Shown here piece by piece: positions 50,884-57,091 of a stretch of DNA of 64,000 nucleotides. Source of the stretch: PFJX01 sp964393825 (GTDB taxonomy: Bacteria; Pseudomonadota; Gammaproteobacteria; Burkholderiales; Thiobacillaceae); NCBI GenBank assembly GCA_964393825.1, contig CAYMUY010000003.1:62001-126000 (forward strand). The letters run 5' to 3'. Both the position numbers and the translations under genes were made by a program. Within the stretch, counting starts at the first letter, position 1, and every line of letters begins with the position of its first letter. The notes under the pieces were generated by a model. That model did not search any database. It was not told the origin of the DNA and saw only the letters and a program-made list of their open reading frames with translations.

Positions 50884-51564
50884 TCAGTTCTCGGGGCCGA
50901 AGCATTTCGCGTAATCCGCGCACACTGCACAGGAGGGCGCGCGGCAGACGTAGACGCCGGTGCGCTCGCACAGCTGCTTGTAGAGGAATTTCTTCCATTT
51001 CATGTCGCGCTGGTTGAGCGCGGACAGGCCGGGGAAATTGTCGGCCATGAGTTTGGTCAGGTCGACGCGTGACCAGAGCCCCAGGTCTTGCCAGAGGTGG
51101 TCGCCGCCCATGCAGGCGGTGGCGACGATGAGCGCCATCCAGCTTTCCGAGGCGGGGTCGACCCCGGCCCGGTATTCCATGAGCAGGACATGCAACTCGT
51201 CCCACTCGGCGCCGCGCTCGCCGAGTGCGGGTGCGTGCGCCAGCGGCGCGGGCAAGCTGAATCCGGGGAAATGGCGCGCCATCAGGGCGCGAAAATCGCC
51301 CAAATCCAGGCCCAGCCCGGCCGGCAGCGCCGATTGCGCGGCGGCCTGGCTGACCAGCATTTTGGCGAACAGGTCGTCGTTGGGCAGGCCCGCCGCCCGC
51401 GCCATGAGCAGGGTGTGGAGGCCCTTTGTAGCGCCTTTTGTAGCGCCGGCGGCCTCGCCGGCAAGCGGGCTGAAAGCCCGCCTCGCGGCGGGCGATGCCG
51501 GCGAGGCTCTAAAGGATACCGTCCCTTCGGGACATAACGCCGGCGCTACAAAAGCGGGTTCCAT
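50884..51564 (-). CDS. nifQ: Molybdenum-donor protein NifQ with translated repeat insert
   Basis: NifQ carries a [Mo-Fe-S] cluster and donates Mo for FeMo-co. The 227-residue product ends with KWKKFLYKQLCERTGVYVCRAPSCAVCADYAKCFGPEN, holding the C-x4-C-x2-C-x5-C motif of NifQ. The middle shows GDFRALMARHFPGF and ATACMGGDHLWQDLGLWSRVDLTKLMADNFPGL. The N-terminal 50 residues are not NifQ-like: they are encoded by a multi-hairpin repeat (51436-51553). The ATG at 51564 has GGAGG at the ideal seven bases, so translation through the repeat is expected; a later ATG at 51405 could give a protein without the insert. Confidence 0.92.
   Translation of the reverse strand: MEPAFVAPALCPEGTVSFRASPASPAARRAFSPLAGEAAGATKGATKGLHTLLMARAAGLPNDDLFAKMLVSQAAAQSALPAGLGLDLGDFRALMARHFPGFSLPAPLAHAPALGERGAEWDELHVLLMEYRAGVDPASESWMALIVATACMGGDHLWQDLGLWSRVDLTKLMADNFPGLSALNQRDMKWKKFLYKQLCERTGVYVCRAPSCAVCADYAKCFGPEN
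51436..51553. repeat. Multi-hairpin palindromic repeat inside the nifQ 5' end
   Basis: The outer 16-base arms at 51436-51451 and 51538-51553 (TTTTGTAGCGCCGGCG and its complement) are perfect. A second perfect pair, GCCTCGCCGGC at 51452-51462 and GCCGGCGAGGC at 51497-51507, lies within. Small hairpins at 51465-51481 (GCGGGCT..AGCCCGC) and around 51520-51533 (GTCCCTTCGGGAC) complete it. The element resembles intergenic REP/BIME-type DNA but lies in frame within a gene. Confidence 0.9.
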
Positions 51565-51579
51565 GTCCATACCTCCGCG

Positions 51580-51939
51580 TTACTTGCTCGGGTACTCCAC
51601 CAGGATGTCCTCGTCGCGCACGATCATCTGGCAGGCGAGGCGCCAGGAGGTATGCGGCACGTCGTCCACCTTCATCGCTTCGATCTCTTCCTTGCTGATC
51701 TTCTTGAGGTCCTTCAGGACGGTGATCTCCCGGTCGGTGAGGGGGCCGCCCATCGGGCCCTTGCGGGACAGATTGGTGACCTTGATCAGGCAGGTGCTGC
51801 AATCGCCTTCCTGGCAGCTGAAGTCGATGGGGATGTGATTTTCCTTGGCCAGTTCGAGCAGGGTCTTGGTGTGGCTGCCGGCGACGGCGTAGACGGTCTT
51901 GTCCTTGTGCAGGGGGCTGGAGAAAGTGACGAGGGGCAT
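51580..51939 (-). CDS. Plant-type [2Fe-2S] ferredoxin
   Basis: The 119-residue ferredoxin has the C-x4-C-x2-C motif in IDFSCQEGDCSTCLIKV near residues 40-52 and a fourth Cys in WRLACQMIV near 103. A Lys-rich insert separates them. It can carry electrons to nitrogenase or to NifB/NifEN reactions. It lies between nifQ and a second [2Fe-2S] ferredoxin in the nifB operon. Confidence 0.93.
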   Translation of the reverse strand: MPLVTFSSPLHKDKTVYAVAGSHTKTLLELAKENHIPIDFSCQEGDCSTCLIKVTNLSRKGPMGGPLTDREITVLKDLKKISKEEIEAMKVDDVPHTSWRLACQMIVRDEDILVEYPSK

Positions 51940-51984
51940 GATGGGCTCCGGTGGTTTGGGTTGGGGGATGGAAGGGGGTGGGTT

Positions 51985-52272
51985 TCAACCTGGTCGCACG
52001 ACGACTTCGCCGCCGAGGACCTGGGCCTGGCAGGCCAGCCGATGTTTTCGGCTGGCCATGTTCTCCTGCAGGACCTTGTCCTCCAGGACCGAACGCTCGG
52101 ACATGTTTTCCATGCCGGAGACGATCTTCATCATGCAGGTGGCGCATTCGCCCTCGCGGCAGCCGTAGGTGATGCCGGCGCCGACCTTTTCCGAGATTTC
52201 GATCAGCCGGGTGCCGGCGGGGACGGTGACGGTGACGCCGATGTCTTCGAAAGTGACGTTAGCCTTGGGCAT
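51985..52272 (-). CDS. Second [2Fe-2S] ferredoxin
   Basis: The 95-residue ferredoxin has TYGCREGECATCMMKIVSG (C-x4-C-x2-C near residues 37-47) and the fourth Cys in KHRLACQAQVLGGEVVV near 81. Its sequence differs from the neighbouring ferredoxin, so the two are not recent duplicates. It overlaps the end of the flavodiiron gene by about 14 bases. Confidence 0.93.
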   Translation of the reverse strand: MPKANVTFEDIGVTVTVPAGTRLIEISEKVGAGITYGCREGECATCMMKIVSGMENMSERSVLEDKVLQENMASRKHRLACQAQVLGGEVVVRPG

Positions 52273-53533
52273 GGGTGGGTTCCTTGAATAATTCGGACAT
52301 GTCGATGACCCGGCGTGTGGCGCGGCCGGTGAGGTGTTCGGCGAGCTGGCGGCCGAAACGGCGGCACTGGTCCAGTTCCTCTTCGGTGGGAATCAGCTTG
52401 ACCCGCACGCCGGCCAGCGGCACTCGCAGCTTGAGGCCGCGCAAGCGGTCTTCCAGCATCTGCACGGCTTCGCCGGTCCAGCCGTAGGAGCCGAAGGCGG
52501 CGCCCAGCTTGTCCTTGACGCTGACTACGGCGAGCGAGGAGAGCAGGTCCCAGATCGGTTTTACCGCGTCGCCATTGATGGTGGGCGAGCCGAACGCGAT
52601 GCCGTCGGCTTCCTCGATCAGGTCGACGAAGGGGGTGACTTCACCGCCCTGGAGGTCGTAGAGGCTGGCGCGCACACCCTCGATTTCTTCCGCGCCGTCA
52701 CGCACCGCCTGGGCCATGCGCGCGGTGTTGCCGTAGCTGCTGATGTAGAAGATCACCATCGTCCGGGCGCGGTCGGCGGCCTCGTTATGCAGCAGTGGCG
52801 CGGCCAGTTGCCGGTAGCGCTGCACATAGGCGCGGGGGCCGTCGCGCAGGATGGGACCGTGGGCGGGAGCGATGAGGCGCAATTCCAGCGGCTCGATCAG
52901 ATCCAGCGCCTCGCGCACATGCACGCGGAATGGCCGCATGATGTGCTGGTAGTAGTACTCGAAGGAGAAGCGGAAATCGCCGACGCGGTCATTGAACAGG
53001 CGGCCATCGCAGAAATGGCAGCCAAACACGTCGCCGGAAAAGAGCAGGGCTTCCTCTTCCAGGTAGGTGCACTGGGTATCCGGCCAGTGCAGGAAGGGGG
53101 TGTTGAGAAAGGCAAGGGTACGCCCGCCGAGGTCGACGCGGTCCCCGGTGTTCACCGGGGTGTAGCTCAGATCCTCGCTCTTCAGCAGGCCCTTCAGCAT
53201 GGTCTGCGCCTTGACCGAGATGTACAGCCGCGCATTCGGCGCCCGCCGCATCAGTTCGGGCAGGGCGCCGGTATGGTCGGGCTCCAGGTGATTGAGCACG
53301 ATGACCGTGATTTCGTCGTAGCGCGCCACCTGTTCCAGGCGTTCGAAGAAGGTGTCGGCGTACTCCGCCTTGACCGTGTCGATCACCGCCACCCCCGACT
53401 CGCCACGCACGCAATAGGCGTTGTAGCTGGTGCCGTTGGCGGTCTTCAGGATGACGTCGAACACCCGTAACTGCGGGTCGAGGGCGCCGATCCAGTAGAC
53501 GTCGGGTGCGAGGGATACCGGTGTTTCGCTCAT
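52259..53533 (-). CDS. Flavodiiron protein (A-type flavoprotein, nif-associated)
   Basis: Flavodiiron proteins reduce O2 to water or NO to N2O. The 424-residue product has a beta-lactamase-like diiron domain with HLEPDH at residues 82-87 (HxExDH) and a later FSGDVFGCHFCDG and PAHGPILRD, then a flavodoxin domain starting IFYISSYGNTARMAQAV near 250. No rubredoxin domain is fused. It overlaps an ArsC-like gene by four bases in the nifB operon, suggesting protection of nitrogenase from oxygen or NO, or electron handling. Confidence 0.92.
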   Translation of the reverse strand: MSETPVSLAPDVYWIGALDPQLRVFDVILKTANGTSYNAYCVRGESGVAVIDTVKAEYADTFFERLEQVARYDEITVIVLNHLEPDHTGALPELMRRAPNARLYISVKAQTMLKGLLKSEDLSYTPVNTGDRVDLGGRTLAFLNTPFLHWPDTQCTYLEEEALLFSGDVFGCHFCDGRLFNDRVGDFRFSFEYYYQHIMRPFRVHVREALDLIEPLELRLIAPAHGPILRDGPRAYVQRYRQLAAPLLHNEAADRARTMVIFYISSYGNTARMAQAVRDGAEEIEGVRASLYDLQGGEVTPFVDLIEEADGIAFGSPTINGDAVKPIWDLLSSLAVVSVKDKLGAAFGSYGWTGEAVQMLEDRLRGLKLRVPLAGVRVKLIPTEEELDQCRRFGRQLAEHLTGRATRRVIDMSELFKEPTHAQG

Positions 53534-53946
53534 GGCGCGGGCGGGCAGACCGTTTTTCGCGAGCAGGTTTCGAGGTCCTCCCTGACCCCCTTGCCGTGCA
53601 AGCCGAGCCAGGCGTCCACCGCGTCCTGGTCGAAGCCCACGCGGCGCTGGCCGTCGACTTCCATCAGGGGGCGACGGATGAGCAGCGGGTCGGCCAGCAT
53701 CAGCCACAACGCCTCATCCGCCTCCAGCGCCTCCGGCACGACCTCCCCGTCACGCACGCGCGGCGATGCGGGGTTGAACCAGTCGGCCACCGGCAGGTCA
53801 CCGAAGAACCCCCGCAGCCGCTCCGCCGTCCACTTCTCGGTGAGCAGGCTCTTCGCCTGGACCGTATGCCCGGCTGCGGCCAGCGCCAGCTTCTGGCGGG
53901 TGTTGTTGCCGCAGCCGGGTTTTTCGTAGAAGAGGACGGTGGCCAT
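53530..53946 (-). CDS. ArsC-like nitrogenase-associated protein (NifO family)
   Basis: The 138-residue protein is a thioredoxin-fold ArsC/Spx-like protein: TVLFYEKPGCGNNTRQKLALAAAGHTVQAKSLLTEKW, with Cys near residue 12. Similar proteins are found in nif clusters (nitrogenase-associated, NifO-type). No function is proven; it may act on redox or Mo allocation. It overlaps the flavodiiron gene by four bases. Confidence 0.85.
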   Translation of the reverse strand: MATVLFYEKPGCGNNTRQKLALAAAGHTVQAKSLLTEKWTAERLRGFFGDLPVADWFNPASPRVRDGEVVPEALEADEALWLMLADPLLIRRPLMEVDGQRRVGFDQDAVDAWLGLHGKGVREDLETCSRKTVCPPAP

Positions 53947-53949
53947 GCT

Positions 53950-54258
53950 TTACGCGGTCTTTTCGTTCAGCGCCGCCTGATAGGTGGCGTCGAGCGCGGC
54001 CTGGTACTGCGCCAGCAGTTCCGGCGGAATGCCGGTGAGGGAACCGATCGGGTTCACCTCATTGCCCAGGTCGTCGAGGATCGCGCCCTCGATCGGGCAG
54101 ATGCTGGCGCACTGGGCGTCCATGTAGTCGCCGATGCACTCGGTGCACTTGTCCGGATTGATCAGGAAGTGCGGCGAAGCCTGGTAGATCGCATCGTTGG
54201 GGCAGAGCGGCTCGCAGGCGTAGCAGTTGACGCAGGATTCGATGATTTCGAAGGCCAT
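53950..54258 (-). CDS. Nif [4Fe-4S] ferredoxin (FdxN-like)
   Basis: The 102-residue ferredoxin has two cluster motifs: ESCVNCYACEPLCPNDAIY near residues 8-26 and CTECIGDYMDAQCASICPIEGAI near 38-59, with an eight-residue insert in the second (C-x2-C-x8-C-x3-C), typical of the FdxN/Allochromatium type. These ferredoxins donate electrons to NifB or nitrogenase. It follows nifB by one repeat-filled gap. Confidence 0.94.
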   Translation of the reverse strand: MAFEIIESCVNCYACEPLCPNDAIYQASPHFLINPDKCTECIGDYMDAQCASICPIEGAILDDLGNEVNPIGSLTGIPPELLAQYQAALDATYQAALNEKTA

Positions 54259-54285
54259 GGTGGCTCCTTGCTTACAGTCTGGCCG

Positions 54286-54357
54286 TCATGCCGGTGAAAC
54301 CCGGCATCCAGCGGCGAGCGTCGCGGCTGGATTCCGGCTTGCGCCGGAATGACGGGG
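54286..54357. repeat. Palindromic repeat between nifB and the ferredoxin gene
   Basis: GTCATGCCGGTGAAACCCGG starts it and CCGGAATGACGG ends it; the two halves form a long stem. CTGGATTCCGGCTTGCGCCGG within is a common proteobacterial dispersed repeat. It fills most of the gap between fdx and nifB. Confidence 0.75.
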
Positions 54358-54374
54358 GATGGAATGGCAGGTCA

Positions 54375-55892
54375 TCAGGCCGCCTTCTGCTGCGCGGTCG
54401 GGATCGCGTCCACCTTGCCGGCGACACGCATCTCCTCGTAGACGGCCAGGATGGCGTCCTCGATGGCCTCCATCGCGTGCTCGCCGTTGGGCGCGATGCC
54501 GGCGGCTTCCAGCGGACCCCAGGGCTCGTAGCCGACCTTGGAACAGAGCACGACTTCGCAGCCGGCCAGTTCGCGGAGGGTCACGTCCAGCGCCGATTCG
54601 CCATCGCCGCAGGTGTCGCCGCCCTCGCAGTAGGGGATCGTCTTGCGGTGGCTGATGAAGCGCACGCCGGTGGGCGAGGCCTCGTAGACCAGGAACTCGC
54701 GGGCATGGCCGAAGTGCTCGTTGATCACGCCGCCGCCCTTGGTGGCGACCGCCATCAGCACCGGCCGGGTTTCCTCGACGGGCTTGCCGCCCTCGATGCT
54801 GACCAGTTGCGCCTTGACCTGGGCGACCGCGGCGCTGGCCTTGTCCTTCTCTTCAAGTTCCCTGGCGATCTGGGCATGGACCTCGGCGCGCTTGACCATG
54901 GCGGCGGCGTAGTCGATCTCCATGTCCTCGATCTTGTCCATGGTGAACTCCTGGCCGCGATCCTCGCCGAGCAGACCGACCGCGTCGGCGCGGCACTGGC
55001 GGCAGTGGCGCATCATGTTCATGTCGCCGGCGCAGGCATCCTGCAGTTTCTGCAGTTCCTCGTGGCTGGGGCTGGGTTGGCCCATCAGGCCGTAGAAGGT
55101 GCCGTGTTCGGGCTCGGCGATCAGCGGCATGACGTTGTGCAGGAAGGCGCCCTTGGCCTTGACGACCTTCGAGACCTCGACCAGGTGTTCGTCGTTGACG
55201 CCCGGGATCATCACCGAGTTGACCTTCACCAGGATGCCGCGCGCAGTCAGCATCTCCAGGCCCTTCTGCTGCTGCTCGATGAGGATGGCGGCACCCTCCC
55301 GGCCCATGATTCGTTTGTTCTTCCAGAAGATCCACGGGTAGATCTTCGCGCCCACGTCCGGATCGACGCAGTTGATGGTGATGGTGACATGGTCGATGTT
55401 GGCCTTGGACAACTTTTCCACGGATTCGGGCAGGGCCAGGCCGTTGGTCGACACGCACAGCTTGATGTCCGGCGCCTTCTCGGTCAGTTCGCGGAAGGTG
55501 GCGAAGGTGCGCTCGGGGTTGGCGAGCGGGTCTCCGGGTCCGGCGATGCCCAGCACCGTCATCTGCGGGATGTTGGCGGCCACCGCCATCACCTTCTTCA
55601 CCGCCTGGTCCGGGGTCAGCACCTCGGAGACGACACCGGGGCGGGACTCGTTGGAGCAGTCGTACTTGCGGTTGCAGTAATGGCACTGGATGTTGCAGGC
55701 CGGCGCCACCGCCACATGCATGCGGGCGAAGTAGTGGTGCGCCTGCTCGGAATAACAGGGGTGGTTGTGAACTTTCTCGCGGATATGGTCGGGCAGATGG
55801 CTGAGCTGGTCACCAGTCGAGCCGCAGGAGTGGGAGTCGCAGCCGCCACCAGACGCGGCGGCGGGTTCGGCATTGAGTACGGGCAGGTCCAC
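54375..55892 (-). CDS. nifB: FeMo-co core synthase NifB
   Basis: NifB is a radical SAM enzyme that builds NifB-co, the 8Fe-9S-C core of FeMo-co. The 505-residue product has the SAM cluster motif PACNIQCHYC (C66, C70, C73), further Cys in GGGCDSHSCGS and NHPCYSEQ, and GIAGPGDPLANPE. The C-terminal part (about residues 380-480) is a NifX-like domain with VATKGGGVINEHFGHAREFLVYE and CKVGYEPWGP. It is led by a sigma-54 promoter and NifA site and heads an eight-gene minus-strand operon. Confidence 0.97.
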   Translation of the reverse strand: MDLPVLNAEPAAASGGGCDSHSCGSTGDQLSHLPDHIREKVHNHPCYSEQAHHYFARMHVAVAPACNIQCHYCNRKYDCSNESRPGVVSEVLTPDQAVKKVMAVAANIPQMTVLGIAGPGDPLANPERTFATFRELTEKAPDIKLCVSTNGLALPESVEKLSKANIDHVTITINCVDPDVGAKIYPWIFWKNKRIMGREGAAILIEQQQKGLEMLTARGILVKVNSVMIPGVNDEHLVEVSKVVKAKGAFLHNVMPLIAEPEHGTFYGLMGQPSPSHEELQKLQDACAGDMNMMRHCRQCRADAVGLLGEDRGQEFTMDKIEDMEIDYAAAMVKRAEVHAQIARELEEKDKASAAVAQVKAQLVSIEGGKPVEETRPVLMAVATKGGGVINEHFGHAREFLVYEASPTGVRFISHRKTIPYCEGGDTCGDGESALDVTLRELAGCEVVLCSKVGYEPWGPLEAAGIAPNGEHAMEAIEDAILAVYEEMRVAGKVDAIPTAQQKAA

Positions 55893-55925
55893 GGGGCGTC
55901 CTCCGGAAGTTAACGACCTGGGTAT

Positions 55926-55941
55926 TGCAAGCCCCGTGCCT
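55926..55941 (-). promoter_or_regulatory. Sigma-54 promoter of the nifB operon
   Basis: Read on the minus strand, AGGCAC-N5-TTGCA keeps the GG and GC of -24/-12, with one mismatch to TGGCAC. It lies 33 bases upstream of the nifB ATG. Confidence 0.85.
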
Positions 55942-56004
55942 GGCTTTCTGCTGTTTCTATCTTGTTGTTATTAAACGAAATCCTATGTTTCATGTGGCGC
56001 TGTC

Positions 56005-56020
56005 TGTCACAAACTGGACA
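56005..56020. promoter_or_regulatory. NifA upstream activator site for nifB
   Basis: TGT-N10-ACA is matched exactly, 63 bases upstream of the -24 element of nifB. The stretch between is AT-rich, as expected for a bending site. Confidence 0.75.
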
Positions 56021-56114
56021 GGCCGGAACCGGCGGCTTGTGGTGAAGGCGACAAATCCACCCGGAATCCATGTTGCCTGAAGCCTGCGCGTGGGAAGGCT
56101 CGGGAGATATTTGA

Positions 56115-56150
56115 ACGAATCGAACGATTCGTCTAAATTAAGCGCTTAAT
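56115..56150. promoter_or_regulatory. Two palindromic operators of the toxin-antitoxin operon
   Basis: ACGAATCG-AA-CGATTCGT at 56115-56132 and ATTAAGCGCTTAAT at 56137-56150 are both perfect. They lie just upstream of the antitoxin ribosome-binding site. Phd/YefM antitoxins repress their own operons at such palindromes. Confidence 0.65.
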
Positions 56151-56171
56151 GTGTACAGACAGGAGGACATC

Positions 56172-56423
56172 ATGCTGTCCATGACCGCCAACGAGGCCAA
56201 GACCCGATTCGGGGAATTCATCGATCGCTGCCAGCGCGAGCCGGTGCGCGTGTTGCGGCATGACCGCGTGGTGGGGGTGATGGTGAGCGCGCAGGACTAC
56301 GAAGCGATGCGGGCGTTCTATGCCAACCGCCTGCAACACACCCTGGATGAGTCGGCCGCCGCCGCCGCGCGGGCGGGCTTGACGCAAGAATCATTGGACG
56401 AATTGCTGGCCGATGAAAGCTGA
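56172..56423 (+). CDS. Phd/YefM-type antitoxin
   Basis: The 83-residue protein has the Phd/YefM start, SMTANEAKTRFGEFIDRCQREPVRVLRHDRVVGVMVSAQDYEAM, which forms the DNA-binding and dimer part. The C-terminal 35 residues are Ala-rich and acidic, as expected for the toxin-neutralising tail. The ATG at 56172 has AGGAGG five bases upstream. It overlaps the toxin gene by 11 bases. Confidence 0.9.
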   Translation: MLSMTANEAKTRFGEFIDRCQREPVRVLRHDRVVGVMVSAQDYEAMRAFYANRLQHTLDESAAAAARAGLTQESLDELLADES

Positions 56424-56868
56424 TTCCGCAACGATGTTGCGGGTGGTGATCGACAGTAACGTCTGGATCAGTGCGGCCTTGTCAAAGGCGGGCGCGCCGG
56501 CGCGGCTGGTCAGGCATGTGCTGGCGTTCGGGATGCCGGTGTTTTCCGCGGAAACCTTCAAGGAGTTGGAAACCCGCCTCTGGAAACCCAAGTTCGATCG
56601 TTACCTGAGCCTGGAACTGCGGCGTCAGATCCTGCATGACCTCGACGCCGCCGCGTTGTGGGTGGACGTCCCCGCGGAAATCGCGGCACAAGGCTATAGC
56701 CGCGACCCGGATGACGACAAATTCATCCATGCCGCCCTGGTGGCGAAAGCGGACTGGCTGGTGAGCGGTGACCGGGATTTGCTGGAGCTGCAGGCGTTGC
56801 CGGAACTGAGCATCCTGACGCCGGCTGCGGCGCTGCTTTTACCCGAGTTTGGTGGACGAGAGGGATGA
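56413..56868 (+). CDS. PIN-domain toxin
   Basis: The 151-residue product is a PIN ribonuclease: RVVIDSNVWISAALSKAGAPARLV at the start (first Asp and the Asn), the middle SAETFKELETRLW with Glu, and the late DPDDDKFIHAALVAKADWLVSGDRDLLEL with the remaining Asp residues. It belongs to the putative-toxin group found with Phd-like antitoxins. Targets are probably RNAs. The pair sits upstream of the restriction operon. Confidence 0.9.
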   Translation: MKADSATMLRVVIDSNVWISAALSKAGAPARLVRHVLAFGMPVFSAETFKELETRLWKPKFDRYLSLELRRQILHDLDAAALWVDVPAEIAAQGYSRDPDDDKFIHAALVAKADWLVSGDRDLLELQALPELSILTPAAALLLPEFGGREG

Positions 56869-57091
56869 ATGTCTGCCTTGGCGCCTGACTCGATCTATAT
56901 ACGCACGGGCATGTAGAGCGATCTGCGCATACCTGCTGATCAGGACTAAAGGGTGGGGTGACGCAAGGCGCGTGGACTATCCCGCCGCCCTCGATTGCCC
57001 GGCAGTATTCAGCAATGGATCGTTGTATTTGATCTTTTCCTGCTAAACGCGCATATCCGACAGCGATGACGAAGTGATATTTTCTCCGCCC
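56869..57091. other. Gap between toxin and hsdM
   Basis: No gene is seen. The stretch is AT-richer near 57010-57040 and probably holds the hsdM promoter, but no clear hexamer pair is visible. Confidence 0.5.

Noticed and set aside
51436..51553. Considered a CRISPR array or riboswitch in the nifQ region
   Set aside because: There are only nested inverted repeats, with no direct repeats and spacers, and no known riboswitch core.
50884..51564. Considered draT for the gene next to draG
   Set aside because: The C-terminal C-x4-C-x2-C-x5-C motif and the WKKFLYKQLCER block identify it as NifQ.
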